Shown: positions 17,858 to 27,000 of the stretch, piece by piece
Layout of the letters: every line of letters starts with the position of its first letter
Position numbering within the stretch: position 1 is the stretch's first letter
Assembly: GCA_051747425.1 (NCBI GenBank)
Contig: JBNJGD010000011.1
Location: 27,046 to 91,045 of the forward strand
Reading direction: 5' to 3'
Length of the DNA stretch: 64,000 nt
Source: HTCC5015 sp051747425
GTDB lineage: Bacteria > Pseudomonadota > Gammaproteobacteria > HTCC5015
Translations under genes and position numbers: made by a program
The notes under the pieces: model-generated
Databases searched by the model: none
Told to the model about the DNA's origin: nothing
What the model saw: only the letters and a program-made list of their open reading frames with translations

Positions 17858-18319
17858 CTAGCGGGCGAACAGCGAATACTCGACAGTGGCTTTGTCGTCA
17901 ACGCCATTGAGATTGGGCGCTGTGTTGCCATAGTCGGTGTTTTCAATGATTAAGTAATAGCGGCCCTCTTCCAGCTTTCTCCATTCCGATTTGTATTCAG
18001 AAGCCAGTGGGGCGATCGAAAGGTCCTGATAAAAATTGAAACTGGTCGTAGTTAATTGGCCATTAGCGACAGCCGTTTCCCAGGTGTTATAGGCTTGCTG
18101 GCCCAACATGTAAATTTCGATGCTGGGCCCATCTATCAGCCTTGCCTCAAGCTGGATGGCCGCTGAACGCTCCAGCGTAAAATCGATAGCGACATATCGG
18201 TCCTCGCTTATAACCTCAACATCAGAGCTTATGGTTTGGGTGTCTTCAGAGCTGGAACTGTCGCTGTCGCAACCCAAAAGGGCGAAAGAGGCCAGAGCGA
18301 TCACCAAGTGTTTCTTCAT
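17858..18319 (-). CDS. Lipoprotein of unknown function (153 aa)
   Basis: The N-terminus is a classic lipoprotein signal (MKKHLVIALASFALLGC, lipobox LLGC), followed by a serine/aspartate-rich linker. The remainder is predicted beta-rich (YVAIDFTLERSAAIQLEARL, GRYYLIIENTDYG). This recalls the small beta-sandwich domains of the bacterial pre-peptidase (PPC) type. I cannot assign a function. The RBS AAGGAAAAC precedes the ATG. The gene is part of the insert between tldD and darP and lies between the two inverted CACAGAG repeats. Its base composition is visibly lower in GC than its neighbours. Confidence 0.75.
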   Translation of the reverse strand: MKKHLVIALASFALLGCDSDSSSSEDTQTISSDVEVISEDRYVAIDFTLERSAAIQLEARLIDGPSIEIYMLGQQAYNTWETAVANGQLTTTSFNFYQDLSIAPLASEYKSEWRKLEEGRYYLIIENTDYGNTAPNLNGVDDKATVEYSLFAR

Positions 18320-18460
18320 ATTGTTTTCCTTTTATTGTATGTTTTTCCAAACTGACAAAGGCATCGTATCCCTTTTATCAATTGGGTGAAATGATGTGGA
18401 GTTGTGGCGCTCACGAACAGTGTTGCTAAAAGGGCTCACTTCATTCCGTTTCAAAGCACT

Positions 18461-18490
18461 TCCTCTGTGCTCTCTGTGAACTCTGTGGCT
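18461..18490 (-). repeat. Dispersed 30-bp repeat, right copy (inverted)
   Basis: The reverse complement reads as the same triple CACAGAG unit as the copy at 17787-17816, with three mismatches over 30 bp. It lies just downstream of the diguanylate cyclase gene (stop at 18504) and upstream of the lipoprotein gene. The stretch 18320-18460 holds no other recognisable element. Confidence 0.75.
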
Positions 18491-18503
18491 AACCAGTCAA
18501 GTT

Positions 18504-20327
18504 TCAAAGTACTACCTGGTTGCGGCCGTTTTCCTTGGCTTGATAGAGTTTTTCGTCGGCTTCCTTGAGCAGTTGCTCGCGGGATGTTTCCGGGCTGGGG
18601 GTGGCGCTGGCGATACCCATGCTGGCGGTCATTGAAACGCGGGTCTCGCCGTCTTCGATAACGGTATCGGCGAGGGCGAAGAGTATGTTATTGGCCACTA
18701 CTTCAGCTCCCCTGGAGTCTATGCCGGGCAGGAGAAGGATGAATTCTTCGCCTCCATAGCGGGCGGCGACATCGGGCGGGCGGCGGAGGTTACTGCGGAC
18801 CACCTTGGCAACGGTTTTCAGGCAGAGATCGCCAAAGGGGTGGCCGTACTGGTCGTTGATTTGCTTGAAGTGGTCCAGGTCAATCATGACGATGGCCACT
18901 GAGCTCTTTTCACGGAAAGCGCGCTTGTACTCGGTGTCGAAACGCGATTCGAAGGCCCGCCGGTTGAGCAGGCCGGTGAGGCCGTCGGTTTCGCTGATCT
19001 TCTTGAGCAGGGCGTTGGCTTTCTCCAGTTCTTCGGTGCGCTGGCGAACCGTGCGATCGAGATCCTCGTTGGCACGGATCTGGTGCTCAAGCAGCTCTTT
19101 TTGGGCCATGGCCGATTCGCGCTGGGCGCGCTCGCGCAGCTTGCGCTCGTGGTTCATGCTGTTGGCGAGGGCAAAGGACATCAGCATGACTTCCATGGTG
19201 GCGCCGATTTGGCCGACATTTTCGGTGAAGAGGTTGCGCGGCAGAATATGCAGCTTGTTGAGTGCCAACAGGAAGCCGCCAGCGAGCATGAAGCTCCAGG
19301 CGATGTTGAAGTATTTGGCCGCGTAGTATCCGTCCAGCCAGCGGACGATACCGCCATAGAAACCGACCAGAATGGCAGTCATGACCAGCCCCATGGTAGT
19401 GACCATCATGATTCGGTAGGGGAATATAAAGCCGCCGATGGCGGTGATGACACCCAGGGCGGCGAATACCAGCAAGAGCCGGGACAGTTTGGGCCGCGTA
19501 TTGGACAGGGACAGGAAGCTGCGGAAGAACAGCGCGGGGAAAAACAGCATGCCGCTGAGTGACAGAACGAGCAACTTGTCGTTCATGCCAATGGCTTCCG
19601 GGAAGAAGTATTTGAAAGTCAGTCCCTGGATGCCCGCCACCAGCAGGGTGATAGAAATGACGGACATGACATAGTAAAAGTAACTGATGTCGCGGATGGT
19701 CAGGAACACCAGAAAATTGTAGGCCACCATGATGATCATGGCGCCAAAGAACAGGGCCTGAATAAAGGCCTCGTTGTATTTGTGTTCGAGCATGGCGCGA
19801 TCACTGTACAGCGCCAGTGGGATCTGTACCGATGAACTGCTCTGCACCCGCAGGTAGATTTCTGTGGGCACTTCGCTGTCGATGTCCACAGGGAAAATCA
19901 GGTTGGGGTGATCGATCGGACGATCGCTGTAGGGGCGTCGATCGCCCATTGCGTAGTGGTGGGTCAGTTCGTTGTCGCGGAACAGGTAGGCATCGACATG
20001 GTCGAGGACTGGGTAGGCGATTTCCAGCAGGTAGCGCTCGCTGTTTTCGCGTTTCCCCTTGAGGGCAAAGCGCACCCAGTAGGTGTGAGAGGTATAACCA
20101 AAACTCAGGACCTGGTCACTGGAGCTTTGCCAGTCAAAATCCCCTCCCTGGCGCAGGGCCTCGATACTCAGGGAGCCATCCCTGTCTACCAGGTACTCGG
20201 CATTGCCAATGGCTTTTTTTGCGCTGTCCTGTTCAATGACTGTGGTCGTGGCAGAGGCGTGGGTGCTGGCCAAGAACAAGTGGATGGCAAGCGCCAATAG
20301 CGGCAGTCCTCTGGTTCGCATAGTCAT
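18504..20327 (-). CDS. 7TMR-DISM diguanylate cyclase
   Basis: The 607-residue protein has a signal peptide and then a periplasmic 7TMR-DISM extracellular domain (about residues 40-180, with SYTSHTYWVRFAL-type blocks). Seven transmembrane segments follow (about 200-400), then a coiled coil (about 400-445) and a C-terminal GGDEF domain. The active-site loop is intact (RYGGEEF), as is DLDHFKQINDQYGH. An inhibitory site RPPD lies five residues before GGEEF, so c-di-GMP synthesis with product inhibition is expected. The ligand of the periplasmic domain is unknown. I chose the ATG at 20327 because of the AAGGAAGGGG ribosome site. The longer upstream frame has no homology. Confidence 0.9.
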   Translation of the reverse strand: MTMRTRGLPLLALAIHLFLASTHASATTTVIEQDSAKKAIGNAEYLVDRDGSLSIEALRQGGDFDWQSSSDQVLSFGYTSHTYWVRFALKGKRENSERYLLEIAYPVLDHVDAYLFRDNELTHHYAMGDRRPYSDRPIDHPNLIFPVDIDSEVPTEIYLRVQSSSSVQIPLALYSDRAMLEHKYNEAFIQALFFGAMIIMVAYNFLVFLTIRDISYFYYVMSVISITLLVAGIQGLTFKYFFPEAIGMNDKLLVLSLSGMLFFPALFFRSFLSLSNTRPKLSRLLLVFAALGVITAIGGFIFPYRIMMVTTMGLVMTAILVGFYGGIVRWLDGYYAAKYFNIAWSFMLAGGFLLALNKLHILPRNLFTENVGQIGATMEVMLMSFALANSMNHERKLRERAQRESAMAQKELLEHQIRANEDLDRTVRQRTEELEKANALLKKISETDGLTGLLNRRAFESRFDTEYKRAFREKSSVAIVMIDLDHFKQINDQYGHPFGDLCLKTVAKVVRSNLRRPPDVAARYGGEEFILLLPGIDSRGAEVVANNILFALADTVIEDGETRVSMTASMGIASATPSPETSREQLLKEADEKLYQAKENGRNQVVL

Positions 20328-20351
20328 GATTCCCCTTCCTTTTCCCCAATG

Positions 20352-20402
20352 TCTGCCCCGTGTTGTTGTGCCGGTTTGAACCGGATTTATTGGCCGGGCA
20401 GA
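20352..20402. repeat. Nested inverted repeats upstream of the 7TMR-DISM gene
   Basis: An outer pair TCTGCCC (20352-20358) and GGGCAGA (20396-20402) encloses a perfect palindrome CCGGTTTGAACCGG at 20371-20384. It lies 25-75 bp ahead of the start codon, so it could be an operator or a structured 5' leader. The rest of 20328-20522 holds nothing I recognise. Confidence 0.45.
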
Positions 20403-20522
20403 TGGCCTTCTATTGATCATACCCCCCATGGAGCTTTTGATACCAGCAGTGGCCGGCCTGGGGGACGGGCGGCGCAGTTTGGCAGCCAGGCGGCTTGAAA
20501 TTGCAGCCAACATGCTGGTTAC

Positions 20523-20550
20523 AAAAAAGCCACCTCAGAGAGGTGGCTTT
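20523..20550 (-). terminator. Rho-independent terminator for the Cys-rich lipoprotein gene
   Basis: Arms AAAGCCACCTC and GAGGTGGCTTT surround an AGA loop. On the - strand the hairpin runs into TTTTTT. It lies about 30 bp after the stop of the gene at 20579. Confidence 0.85.
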
Positions 20551-20578
20551 GTCTGTGCCGTTTACCGATCCAATGGAA

Positions 20579-21256
20579 TCAATACTCGAAGTAACACGCG
20601 CCACATGTCCAGCTGCCCGAAGGTCCGGATGAGCAGTCAAAGTTTTCGGTGACCGGGGCTTCGGGGAAGGCACTCGCGCAGGTTTGGCCAGAGGCGAAGG
20701 TCGGGACTGTGCCGTCTTCCGCGAAGGCTGCGGCCGTCTCGGTACACTCATCGGAGTAGTAGTCCTCCCAACAAGCGGCGTTTGTGGCGGTGTTGTCTGA
20801 ATTATTTTCGCCACCCTCTACGGTAAAGGGGCCGCTATAGCGAAATTTGCTGCCCGAGGAGAAACTCTCGCCCTCCCAGACATAGGTGCCGGAAGTGCTG
20901 TCGCTAAAGCGGTAATCCATATGGTGCTCACCGCCTTCCTGGTACAGGTTGAGGGTGCCGGTATTGCCGGAAAGGCTGTAGTCCCAACGATTGACGCTCA
21001 TCTGGTTGTTGAGTCGCTCATCGGTATAAATCGTTTGGGCATCTGCAAACACCATGGTGACGGTGTCTCCCGAAGTGAGAAAGGTGGTGTAGCCGGAATC
21101 CTGGAGAATCTCGACGGAGTCGACGGTCATAGTAACGGTGCGACCCAAAATACTGTCGGGAGCGCCACTGTCCGAGTCCGAGCTGGAGCCGCCACCACCA
21201 CAGGCCATCAGCAAAAATGTCAGCAAGGCAAGAAAGGAGAGTTTGAATGGAGTCAT
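20579..21256 (-). CDS. Lipoprotein with cysteine-rich C-terminus (225 aa)
   Basis: The N-terminus (MTPFKLSFLALLTFLLMAC) is a lipoprotein signal with a GGGGSSSDSDS linker, typical of surface or outer-membrane lipoproteins. The central part is beta-rich (TVTMTVDSVEILQDSGYTTF and so on). The last 60 residues hold six cysteines (ACWED, DEC, TCAS, FDC, WTC, GAC), enough for three disulfides. I do not recognise the family. A hairpin (TCGGGTTT and AAACCCGA, 21267-21294) lies in its leader. The upstream frame to 21313 lacks a signal-peptide start, so I use the ATG at 21256. Confidence 0.8.
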   Translation of the reverse strand: MTPFKLSFLALLTFLLMACGGGGSSSDSDSGAPDSILGRTVTMTVDSVEILQDSGYTTFLTSGDTVTMVFADAQTIYTDERLNNQMSVNRWDYSLSGNTGTLNLYQEGGEHHMDYRFSDSTSGTYVWEGESFSSGSKFRYSGPFTVEGGENNSDNTATNAACWEDYYSDECTETAAAFAEDGTVPTFASGQTCASAFPEAPVTENFDCSSGPSGSWTCGACYFEY

Positions 21257-21266
21257 TTTAGTACCC

Positions 21267-21294
21267 TCGGGTTTTATAGTTTGTGGAAACCCGA
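21267..21294 (-). promoter_or_regulatory. Inverted repeat in the leader of the Cys-rich lipoprotein gene
   Basis: Eight-base arms (TCGGGTTT and AAACCCGA) are separated by 12 bases, ending 11 bp before the ATG. On the - strand a TATAAA sits in the loop, so it may overlap the promoter or form a hairpin near the ribosome site. Confidence 0.35.
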
Positions 21295-21342
21295 AGTATT
21301 GCCGGTCGTGCACTGTGTATCGTCACCCATTTGGGTGATATG

Positions 21343-21873
21343 TCAGTCGTTTTCCCCGGCAATGTCGCGAATCAGTTGAAACAGTTCGCGGAAGGATTTG
21401 GGCGGTTTGCCTTGCGATTGCTCTTTCTGGGCGTTTCGGATGAGTTGCCTCAGACGCTGGACATCGGCGCCGGGGTATTCGGCACAAAAGGCGGTGAGGG
21501 CCTCATTGCCCTCTTCAAGTAGCCGCTTGCGCCACAACTCCAGCTGCTTGAAGGCGCGGCCACTGCTCGTCCGTGCGTGCTGTATGTCCTCTACTGCTTT
21601 TTCAATGGCTTCGGTATCGGTTTTTCGCAGTTGCTTGCCAATGTACTGGGTCTGGCGTTTGAGTGCCCCTTTTTTCATCGACTGTGCCGCCAGGATGGCC
21701 TTTTTCAAGTCATCACTCAGGGGGATTTTTTCGAGGTCGCCGGCACTCATGTCAATCATCGCCTTGCCCAGATCCGTGAGGGCGTGGGCCTCGCGCTTTT
21801 GCTGGCTTTTGCTGATGATGATCAGTTCGTCGTCGTCTTGTGGCGGGTCGGTGTGCTGTTTCATGTCCGCCAT
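21343..21873 (-). CDS. darP: Ribosome-associated protein DarP (YjgA family)
   Basis: DarP, formerly YjgA, binds late 50S precursors and helps ribosome assembly. The 176 residues are highly charged and helical with the expected blocks ISKSQQKREAHALTDLG, IPLSDDLKKAILAA, GALKRQTQYIGKQLR and a C-terminal RQLIRNAQKEQ-FRELFQLIR. It is divergent from pmbA with about 95 bp between the start codons, the standard neighbour pair in gammaproteobacteria. An ATG three codons further in (21864) is an alternative start. Confidence 0.93.
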   Translation of the reverse strand: MADMKQHTDPPQDDDELIIISKSQQKREAHALTDLGKAMIDMSAGDLEKIPLSDDLKKAILAAQSMKKGALKRQTQYIGKQLRKTDTEAIEKAVEDIQHARTSSGRAFKQLELWRKRLLEEGNEALTAFCAEYPGADVQRLRQLIRNAQKEQSQGKPPKSFRELFQLIRDIAGEND

Positions 21874-21928
21874 TGTAGCCGATTGCCGGCATTTGTGGCG
21901 CGATCCTCGCCGGCAAACGGCAATGCGT

Positions 21929-21938
21929 TACAATGCCC
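21929..21938 (+). promoter_or_regulatory. Candidate -10 element before pmbA
   Basis: TACAAT-GCCC lies 29 bp before the proposed GTG start of pmbA. It is the same sequence as before holA. Its position argues against the in-frame ATG at 21923, which would lie upstream of the transcript. Confidence 0.4.
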
Positions 21939-21967
21939 GCTTTGATGCATTCAGAGATGGTGAGTTT

Positions 21968-23305
21968 GTGAGCGAGGCATTTGATCAAAGCCGGTTTGAG
22001 TCCCTGGTGGCCATGGCCCTGGAGACAGCGCGCGCCAATGGGGCCGATCAGGCCGAGGCGGCGGTCAGTGGTATGGATGGTCTCAGCGCCAATATTCGTC
22101 TGGGCCAGGTCGAATCCCTGGAGCGCGACCGCAGCCACATGATGGGGATAACGGTTTATCGAGCCGGCGCCAAGGGCAGTGCGAGTACCAGTGACCTGTC
22201 CGAGGAGGCGGTACGCGCAGCGGCGCTTTCCGCCTGCTCCATTGCCCGTTTTACCCAGGCCGATGACTGCGCCGGGCTGGCTGAGGCGGATCTGATGGCA
22301 CGCCGGTTTCCCGATCTCGACCTCTACCACCCCTGGGCGCTCAGCCCCGATGAAGCCATTGAGCGGGCCAGGGAGTGTGAGGATGCGGCCCGGAGTTTCG
22401 ACCGCCGAGTGGATAATTCCGAGGGCGCCAGCCTGAACAGTCACGAGGGGCTGTCGGTCTACGGTAACAGCCACGGATTTCTTCACGGCTACCCCAGCAG
22501 CCGCCACGGCGTCAGCTGTGCGGTGTTGGCCAAGGACCCGGCCACCGGCGATTTACAGCGGGACTTTGCCTACAGTACCGCACGCTGTGCCGAGGATATC
22601 GACGCGGTGGTCTCGGTGGGACGACTGGCCGCCGAGCGCAGTGTGAAACGCCTGAATCCGCAGAAAATCAGTACCCGCAACGCGCCGGTCCTGATGACGC
22701 CCGATATGGCGCGCAGTTTCATCGGCCACTTTGTCGGTGCCGTCCGCGGTGGCGCGCTCTACCGCCGTGCCAGCTTTCTCGAAGGCCAGTTGGGCGAGTC
22801 CATTTTTCCCTCGTTTGTCCAGCTCGGCGAGCGGCCCCACTTGCCGAGGGCCATGGGCAGCACGGCCTATGATGCCGAGGGCGTGGCCACGGCCGATCGC
22901 GACCTGGTGGCGGATGGCGTGTTGAAGGGATACCTGCTCGACAGCTACTCTGCGCGAAAGCTGGGCATGCAAACCACCGCCAATGCCGGCGGTGTTCACA
23001 ACCTGGAGCTGGCGCCGGGCGACGACGATTTCGAGGCCATGCTCAAACGCATGGACACGGGGTTTCTGGTGACCGAAATGATGGGTTCGGGCGTCAACGG
23101 TGTAACCGGTGACTACTCCCGCGGGGCCTCGGGATTCTGGGTAGAGGGCGGAGTGATTCAGTACCCGGTGGCCGAGGTCACCGTGGCCGGTCAGCTGAGG
23201 GATCTGTTTGGCCGGATTGTGGCCGTGGGTCGCGATCTCGATACGCGCAGCAGTTTGCGCACACCGTCCATTTTGCTCGAGTCGGCGGCGATTGCCGGCT
23301 CCTGA
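21968..23305 (+). CDS. pmbA: TldE/PmbA metalloprotease partner subunit
   Basis: PmbA (TldE) is the partner of TldD in the two-subunit zinc protease. The 445-residue product covers the family: RLGQVESLERDRSHMMGITVYRAGAKGSAST near the N-terminus, DPATGDLQRDFAYS, MTPDMARSFIGHFVGAVRGGALYRRASFLEG, and the C-terminal MMGSGVNGVTGDYSRGASGFWVE. It lacks HExxxH, as expected for TldE. The frame is open far upstream, opposite darP. I place the start at GTG 21968 because this gives the normal length and has GAGATGGTGA before it. Confidence 0.95.
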   Translation: MSEAFDQSRFESLVAMALETARANGADQAEAAVSGMDGLSANIRLGQVESLERDRSHMMGITVYRAGAKGSASTSDLSEEAVRAAALSACSIARFTQADDCAGLAEADLMARRFPDLDLYHPWALSPDEAIERARECEDAARSFDRRVDNSEGASLNSHEGLSVYGNSHGFLHGYPSSRHGVSCAVLAKDPATGDLQRDFAYSTARCAEDIDAVVSVGRLAAERSVKRLNPQKISTRNAPVLMTPDMARSFIGHFVGAVRGGALYRRASFLEGQLGESIFPSFVQLGERPHLPRAMGSTAYDAEGVATADRDLVADGVLKGYLLDSYSARKLGMQTTANAGGVHNLELAPGDDDFEAMLKRMDTGFLVTEMMGSGVNGVTGDYSRGASGFWVEGGVIQYPVAEVTVAGQLRDLFGRIVAVGRDLDTRSSLRTPSILLESAAIAGS

Positions 23306-23307
23306 TT

Positions 23308-24000
23308 TCAGTCGGGAATGGCCGGATTATCAAACCAGTTGACCTTGGGCAGGGACGGGAGGTCCTCAAGCTTGGGGTATCGATAGTCGCCGCGCTCCAG
23401 CTGTGTCTTCAGGTCTTCGAGTGTTCGCACCGGAGCGTTCTTTGAGACCAGGTTGGCCAGCCAGCCGGGAATCCAGCCGCCGGCGTCGACGAAGGTCTGG
23501 AAGTCGATTCGCGTCCAGCCCTTTTCCAGCGGTGTCAGAATCCAGCGGTTGTCGAGGTCTTCAATGCGCACATGCCCGTCCCGCTCGGGGTAGTCGGGAT
23601 GATCCAGGTTAACGATTTCCACCACCCCGGAAGGCAGGTTCAGATTGGCGCTGCTGATCACCACCACATCGCGATCACTGGCCGGCCACATGGCCTTGAA
23701 GGTCATGTAGAGACTGTTGTTTTTGCCGGTGGGGTGGCGTTCCAGAGACTTGAATTGATAAACCCAGCGATCGAAATGGTCGCTATCGGTTAGGGCGGCG
23801 ATTACTGCGGGCACCGTGTGGGGCACTTCGATGACGCCGCGAAACGCCTGGATGCTTTGATCGGGCACATCACTGATGTAGCGCGTGACTTCGTCGCGCT
23901 GCGCCCCCTCTTCGGCCAGTTCCCACTCGTAGGGCAGGCCCAGGGCCTGAACCGAGAGCGAAACCAGCGACAACACCGTGACAATCAAACCGCGCAACAT
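23308..24000 (-). CDS. Periplasmic START/SRPBCC-like lipid-binding protein
   Basis: The 230-residue protein has an N-terminal signal peptide (about residues 1-19) and a START-like domain. Its recognisable blocks are FRGVIEVPHTVPAVIAAL, YMTFKAMWPASDRDVVVISS, RWILTPLEKGWTRIDFQTFVDAGGWIPGWLANLV. These occur in bacterial START proteins that bind hydrophobic ligands, so lipid or sterol-like cargo is plausible. It lies 89 bp after the RND pump gene on the same strand and may be co-transcribed with it. The stop is 2 bp from that of convergent pmbA. Confidence 0.82.
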   Translation of the reverse strand: MLRGLIVTVLSLVSLSVQALGLPYEWELAEEGAQRDEVTRYISDVPDQSIQAFRGVIEVPHTVPAVIAALTDSDHFDRWVYQFKSLERHPTGKNNSLYMTFKAMWPASDRDVVVISSANLNLPSGVVEIVNLDHPDYPERDGHVRIEDLDNRWILTPLEKGWTRIDFQTFVDAGGWIPGWLANLVSKNAPVRTLEDLKTQLERGDYRYPKLEDLPSLPKVNWFDNPAIPD

Positions 24001-24089
24001 GGAGACTCCTTGTTTCTCTGCCGCTGTAGCTTGCCTGATAACCCCGGCGGTCGCCAGTTAAAAAGGGTAATCCGGGTGCAGCGCTTGCG

Positions 24090-27000
24090 CTAGTCGCTGC
24101 CGGCTGGCTCACGCTGGCGGTTGTCATTCCAGGCGAGCATCGTCGGTGTCAGCAGTATGGTGATAAAAGTGGCAATGGCCAGGCCGCCGACAATGGCGGT
24201 GGCCAGTTGGATCCAGAACTGGCCCGAAGGCGCGCCGAAATAGATCTCCCGCCCGGTGAAATCCACCGTCATGCCCAGCACCATCGGCATCAGGCCTATG
24301 ATGGTCGTAACGGCGGTTAACAGGACCGGCCTGAGTCGCTCCATGCCCGCTTTCCAGGCGGCTTCATCGGGGGCAAGGCCGCTCTTGAAATACTCGTTGT
24401 AAGCGTCGATCAATACAATGTTGTTGTTGACCACAATGCCGGCCAGCGCCATGACACCAATGCCGCTCATGACGATGGAAAAGGGTTCCTGTCTGAGGGT
24501 CAGCCCCAGCAATACACCGGCCAGGGAAAAGACAATGGCGGAGAGTACCAGGCCACTTTGAAAGAAGCTGTTGAGCTGGGTCAGCAGCACCAGCAGGATC
24601 AGGAAAATGGCGGCCACGAAAGCCACCAGCAGAAATTCGGCGGCCTCCTGCTGGTCCTCGATTTCCCCGGCAAACTCAATATCGACGGCTTCATCGAACC
24701 CCAGCTCGTCAATGATCCGGCGCAGCTTGGCCAGTTCCCCGGTGACGGTTGTATCGGTTGCGAGGCTGGCGGAAAGAGTTTGCACATTGCGCCCATCCAC
24801 CCGGTTGATCACGGAGTGTGCCGGGCCGGGCTCCAGTGTCACAAACTGGGTAATGGGAACCTGACCGTCACGGGTGGGGATGCGCAAATGGGTCAGCTGG
24901 GAAAAGCTGCGCTCGTCGGCTGGATAGCGCAGCCGGATGTCGACCTCCTCCGGGGCAAAATCGGGCAGGTAGGAGCCCAGCAACACCCCGTTGGTCAGCA
25001 GTTGCAGGGTGTTGCCCAGCGATTCGATATTGACGCCCTGGCGAGCGGCTTTCTCGCGGTCCACATTCAGCCTCAATTCCACCAGGGGGACTGGCACATC
25101 GCTGCCCACATCCGTCAGCCCCGGCTGTTGTGCCATCTTTTGCCGCAGCTGGTTGGCCGCCTCGGTCATCTTTTGGCGGTCGTCCGAGGAAACCCGCACC
25201 TGCACCGGGCGGCTGTCACCGGGGCCAGCGAGTTGCTCTTCAATCTGGATGCCCAGACCGGGCAGGTCTGCAGTGGCTGAGCGGATGCGCTCGAGAATGA
25301 CGGCGGCGGGTGGGCGTTGTCGCCAATCGGTGAAGTCGATTTGCAGGGTGCCGATCACATCCGGGGCCACATTGGCTGCCAGCCGCGCCTCCACGGTGCC
25401 AATCGTGCGCGCGTAGAGGCGCTCGACACCGGGTTGCCCAATGATCCTGTCTTCCACCAGTCGGACCAGCCGATCGGCACCGCGCACGGAGAGGTTGCCG
25501 CTGGCCTGAATCTGGACCTGTGCCCGCTCGGGTTCAACCGCCGGGAAAAAATTGACCCCGCGCCCGAGCAGGCTGTAGAGAAAGAAAGCAGCGAGCAGCA
25601 ACAGCAGGCTCAGGCCCAGGGCGAAGCCGGGGCGCTGGATCAGGTAGCGCAGCTGCCGGTCGTACAGGGCGGTATAGCGAGAGCCGTGGGACTGCGGAGC
25701 CGGTGCAGTAGACTTGCGGAAAAAAAGTGAACCGGCAACCGGCACGAAGAACAGGGCCATCAGGAGCGAAGCCAGCAGAGTGATAATGACTGTGGCCGGA
25801 AGGTAGAACATAAACTGTCCCGCAATACCGGGCCAGAACAGCAGGGGCGCAAACACCGCCAGGGTGGTGGCGGTGGAAGTGATGATGGGCCAGCTCATGC
25901 GTTGGGAGGCCTGGAGGAAGGCCTGGCTTTGGCTGACGCCCTCATCCTGGAGACGCCGAGCGCGTTCGACGACCACAATTGCCCCATCGACCAGCATGCC
26001 GATCACCAGAATCAGACCGAATAGTACGACCATATTGAGGGTGTAGCCGAGCATGGCAATGACCATGACACCGCAGAGAAAGGCGCCGGGGATAGCGATG
26101 GCCACCAACAGGGACGCGCGCAGGCCCAGGGTGAGAATGATGGTGAGCGCCACCAGCAGGACGGCGGCGATTACATTGTTTTGCAAATCCGACAGCAGCT
26201 CTTCGATGTCTTCGGCCTGGTTCTGGAGGTAGGAGGCCTGCAGTCCCCGGGGCCAGTCCCGGCGCATCTCTGCGACGGCGCTCTTCACCCGGGCGACAGT
26301 ATCAATGATATTGGCACCACTGGTTTTGCTGATGTCCAGGGCGATGGTGGATTGGCCATCGATGCGCGCGAAGCTGACGGGGTCGCGAAAGGTCTGTCGC
26401 ACTTCAGCCACATCCCTGACCCGCACCACACCAGTATCGGTTGCACGCAGCGGGATGTTGAGGACATCCTCCGGCGACTGGATGGTGCCGGGTACCGACA
26501 CCGCGATCCGTCCCGACTGGCTGTCTACGGCACCGGCGGTAATCAGCCGGTTGTTGCCCTGTATCGCCTGTACCAGTTCGGTGGTGGAAATTCCGTAGGA
26601 CTGAACCGCCAGGGGGTCGATAATGACTTCCAGAAGATCTTCCCGGTCGCCGGACAGACGGGCCTCGAGCACCCCGGAGAGCGTCTCCAGTCGCTCTTCC
26701 AACTCCCGCGCCAGGCGGATCAGTTCGCGCTCGGGGATGTCCCCGGAGAGCGCGACGGTCAGTATGGGGAAAATGGAGAGGTCGATTTCGCGAATATTGG
26801 GTGCTTCGGCCCCGGCGGGCAGATCGGGTCCGGCGTTATCCACCTCGTCTCTCACTTGCTGCAAGGCTTCCTGCTGGTCCGAGCCGGGCTCAAACTCGAC
26901 GGTGACCAGGGCAAAGCCCTCGCCGGCGCGCGCGGTGATCTTGCGCAGGCCATCAATGGTTTGCAGCTGCCTCTCCAGCGGTTCGACCAGCAGCCTGGCG

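Noticed and set aside
21398..21967. N-terminal extension of pmbA opposite darP
   Set aside because: The extension overlaps darP on the other strand, is Cys/Ser-rich, and would make the protein about 190 residues longer than any TldE.
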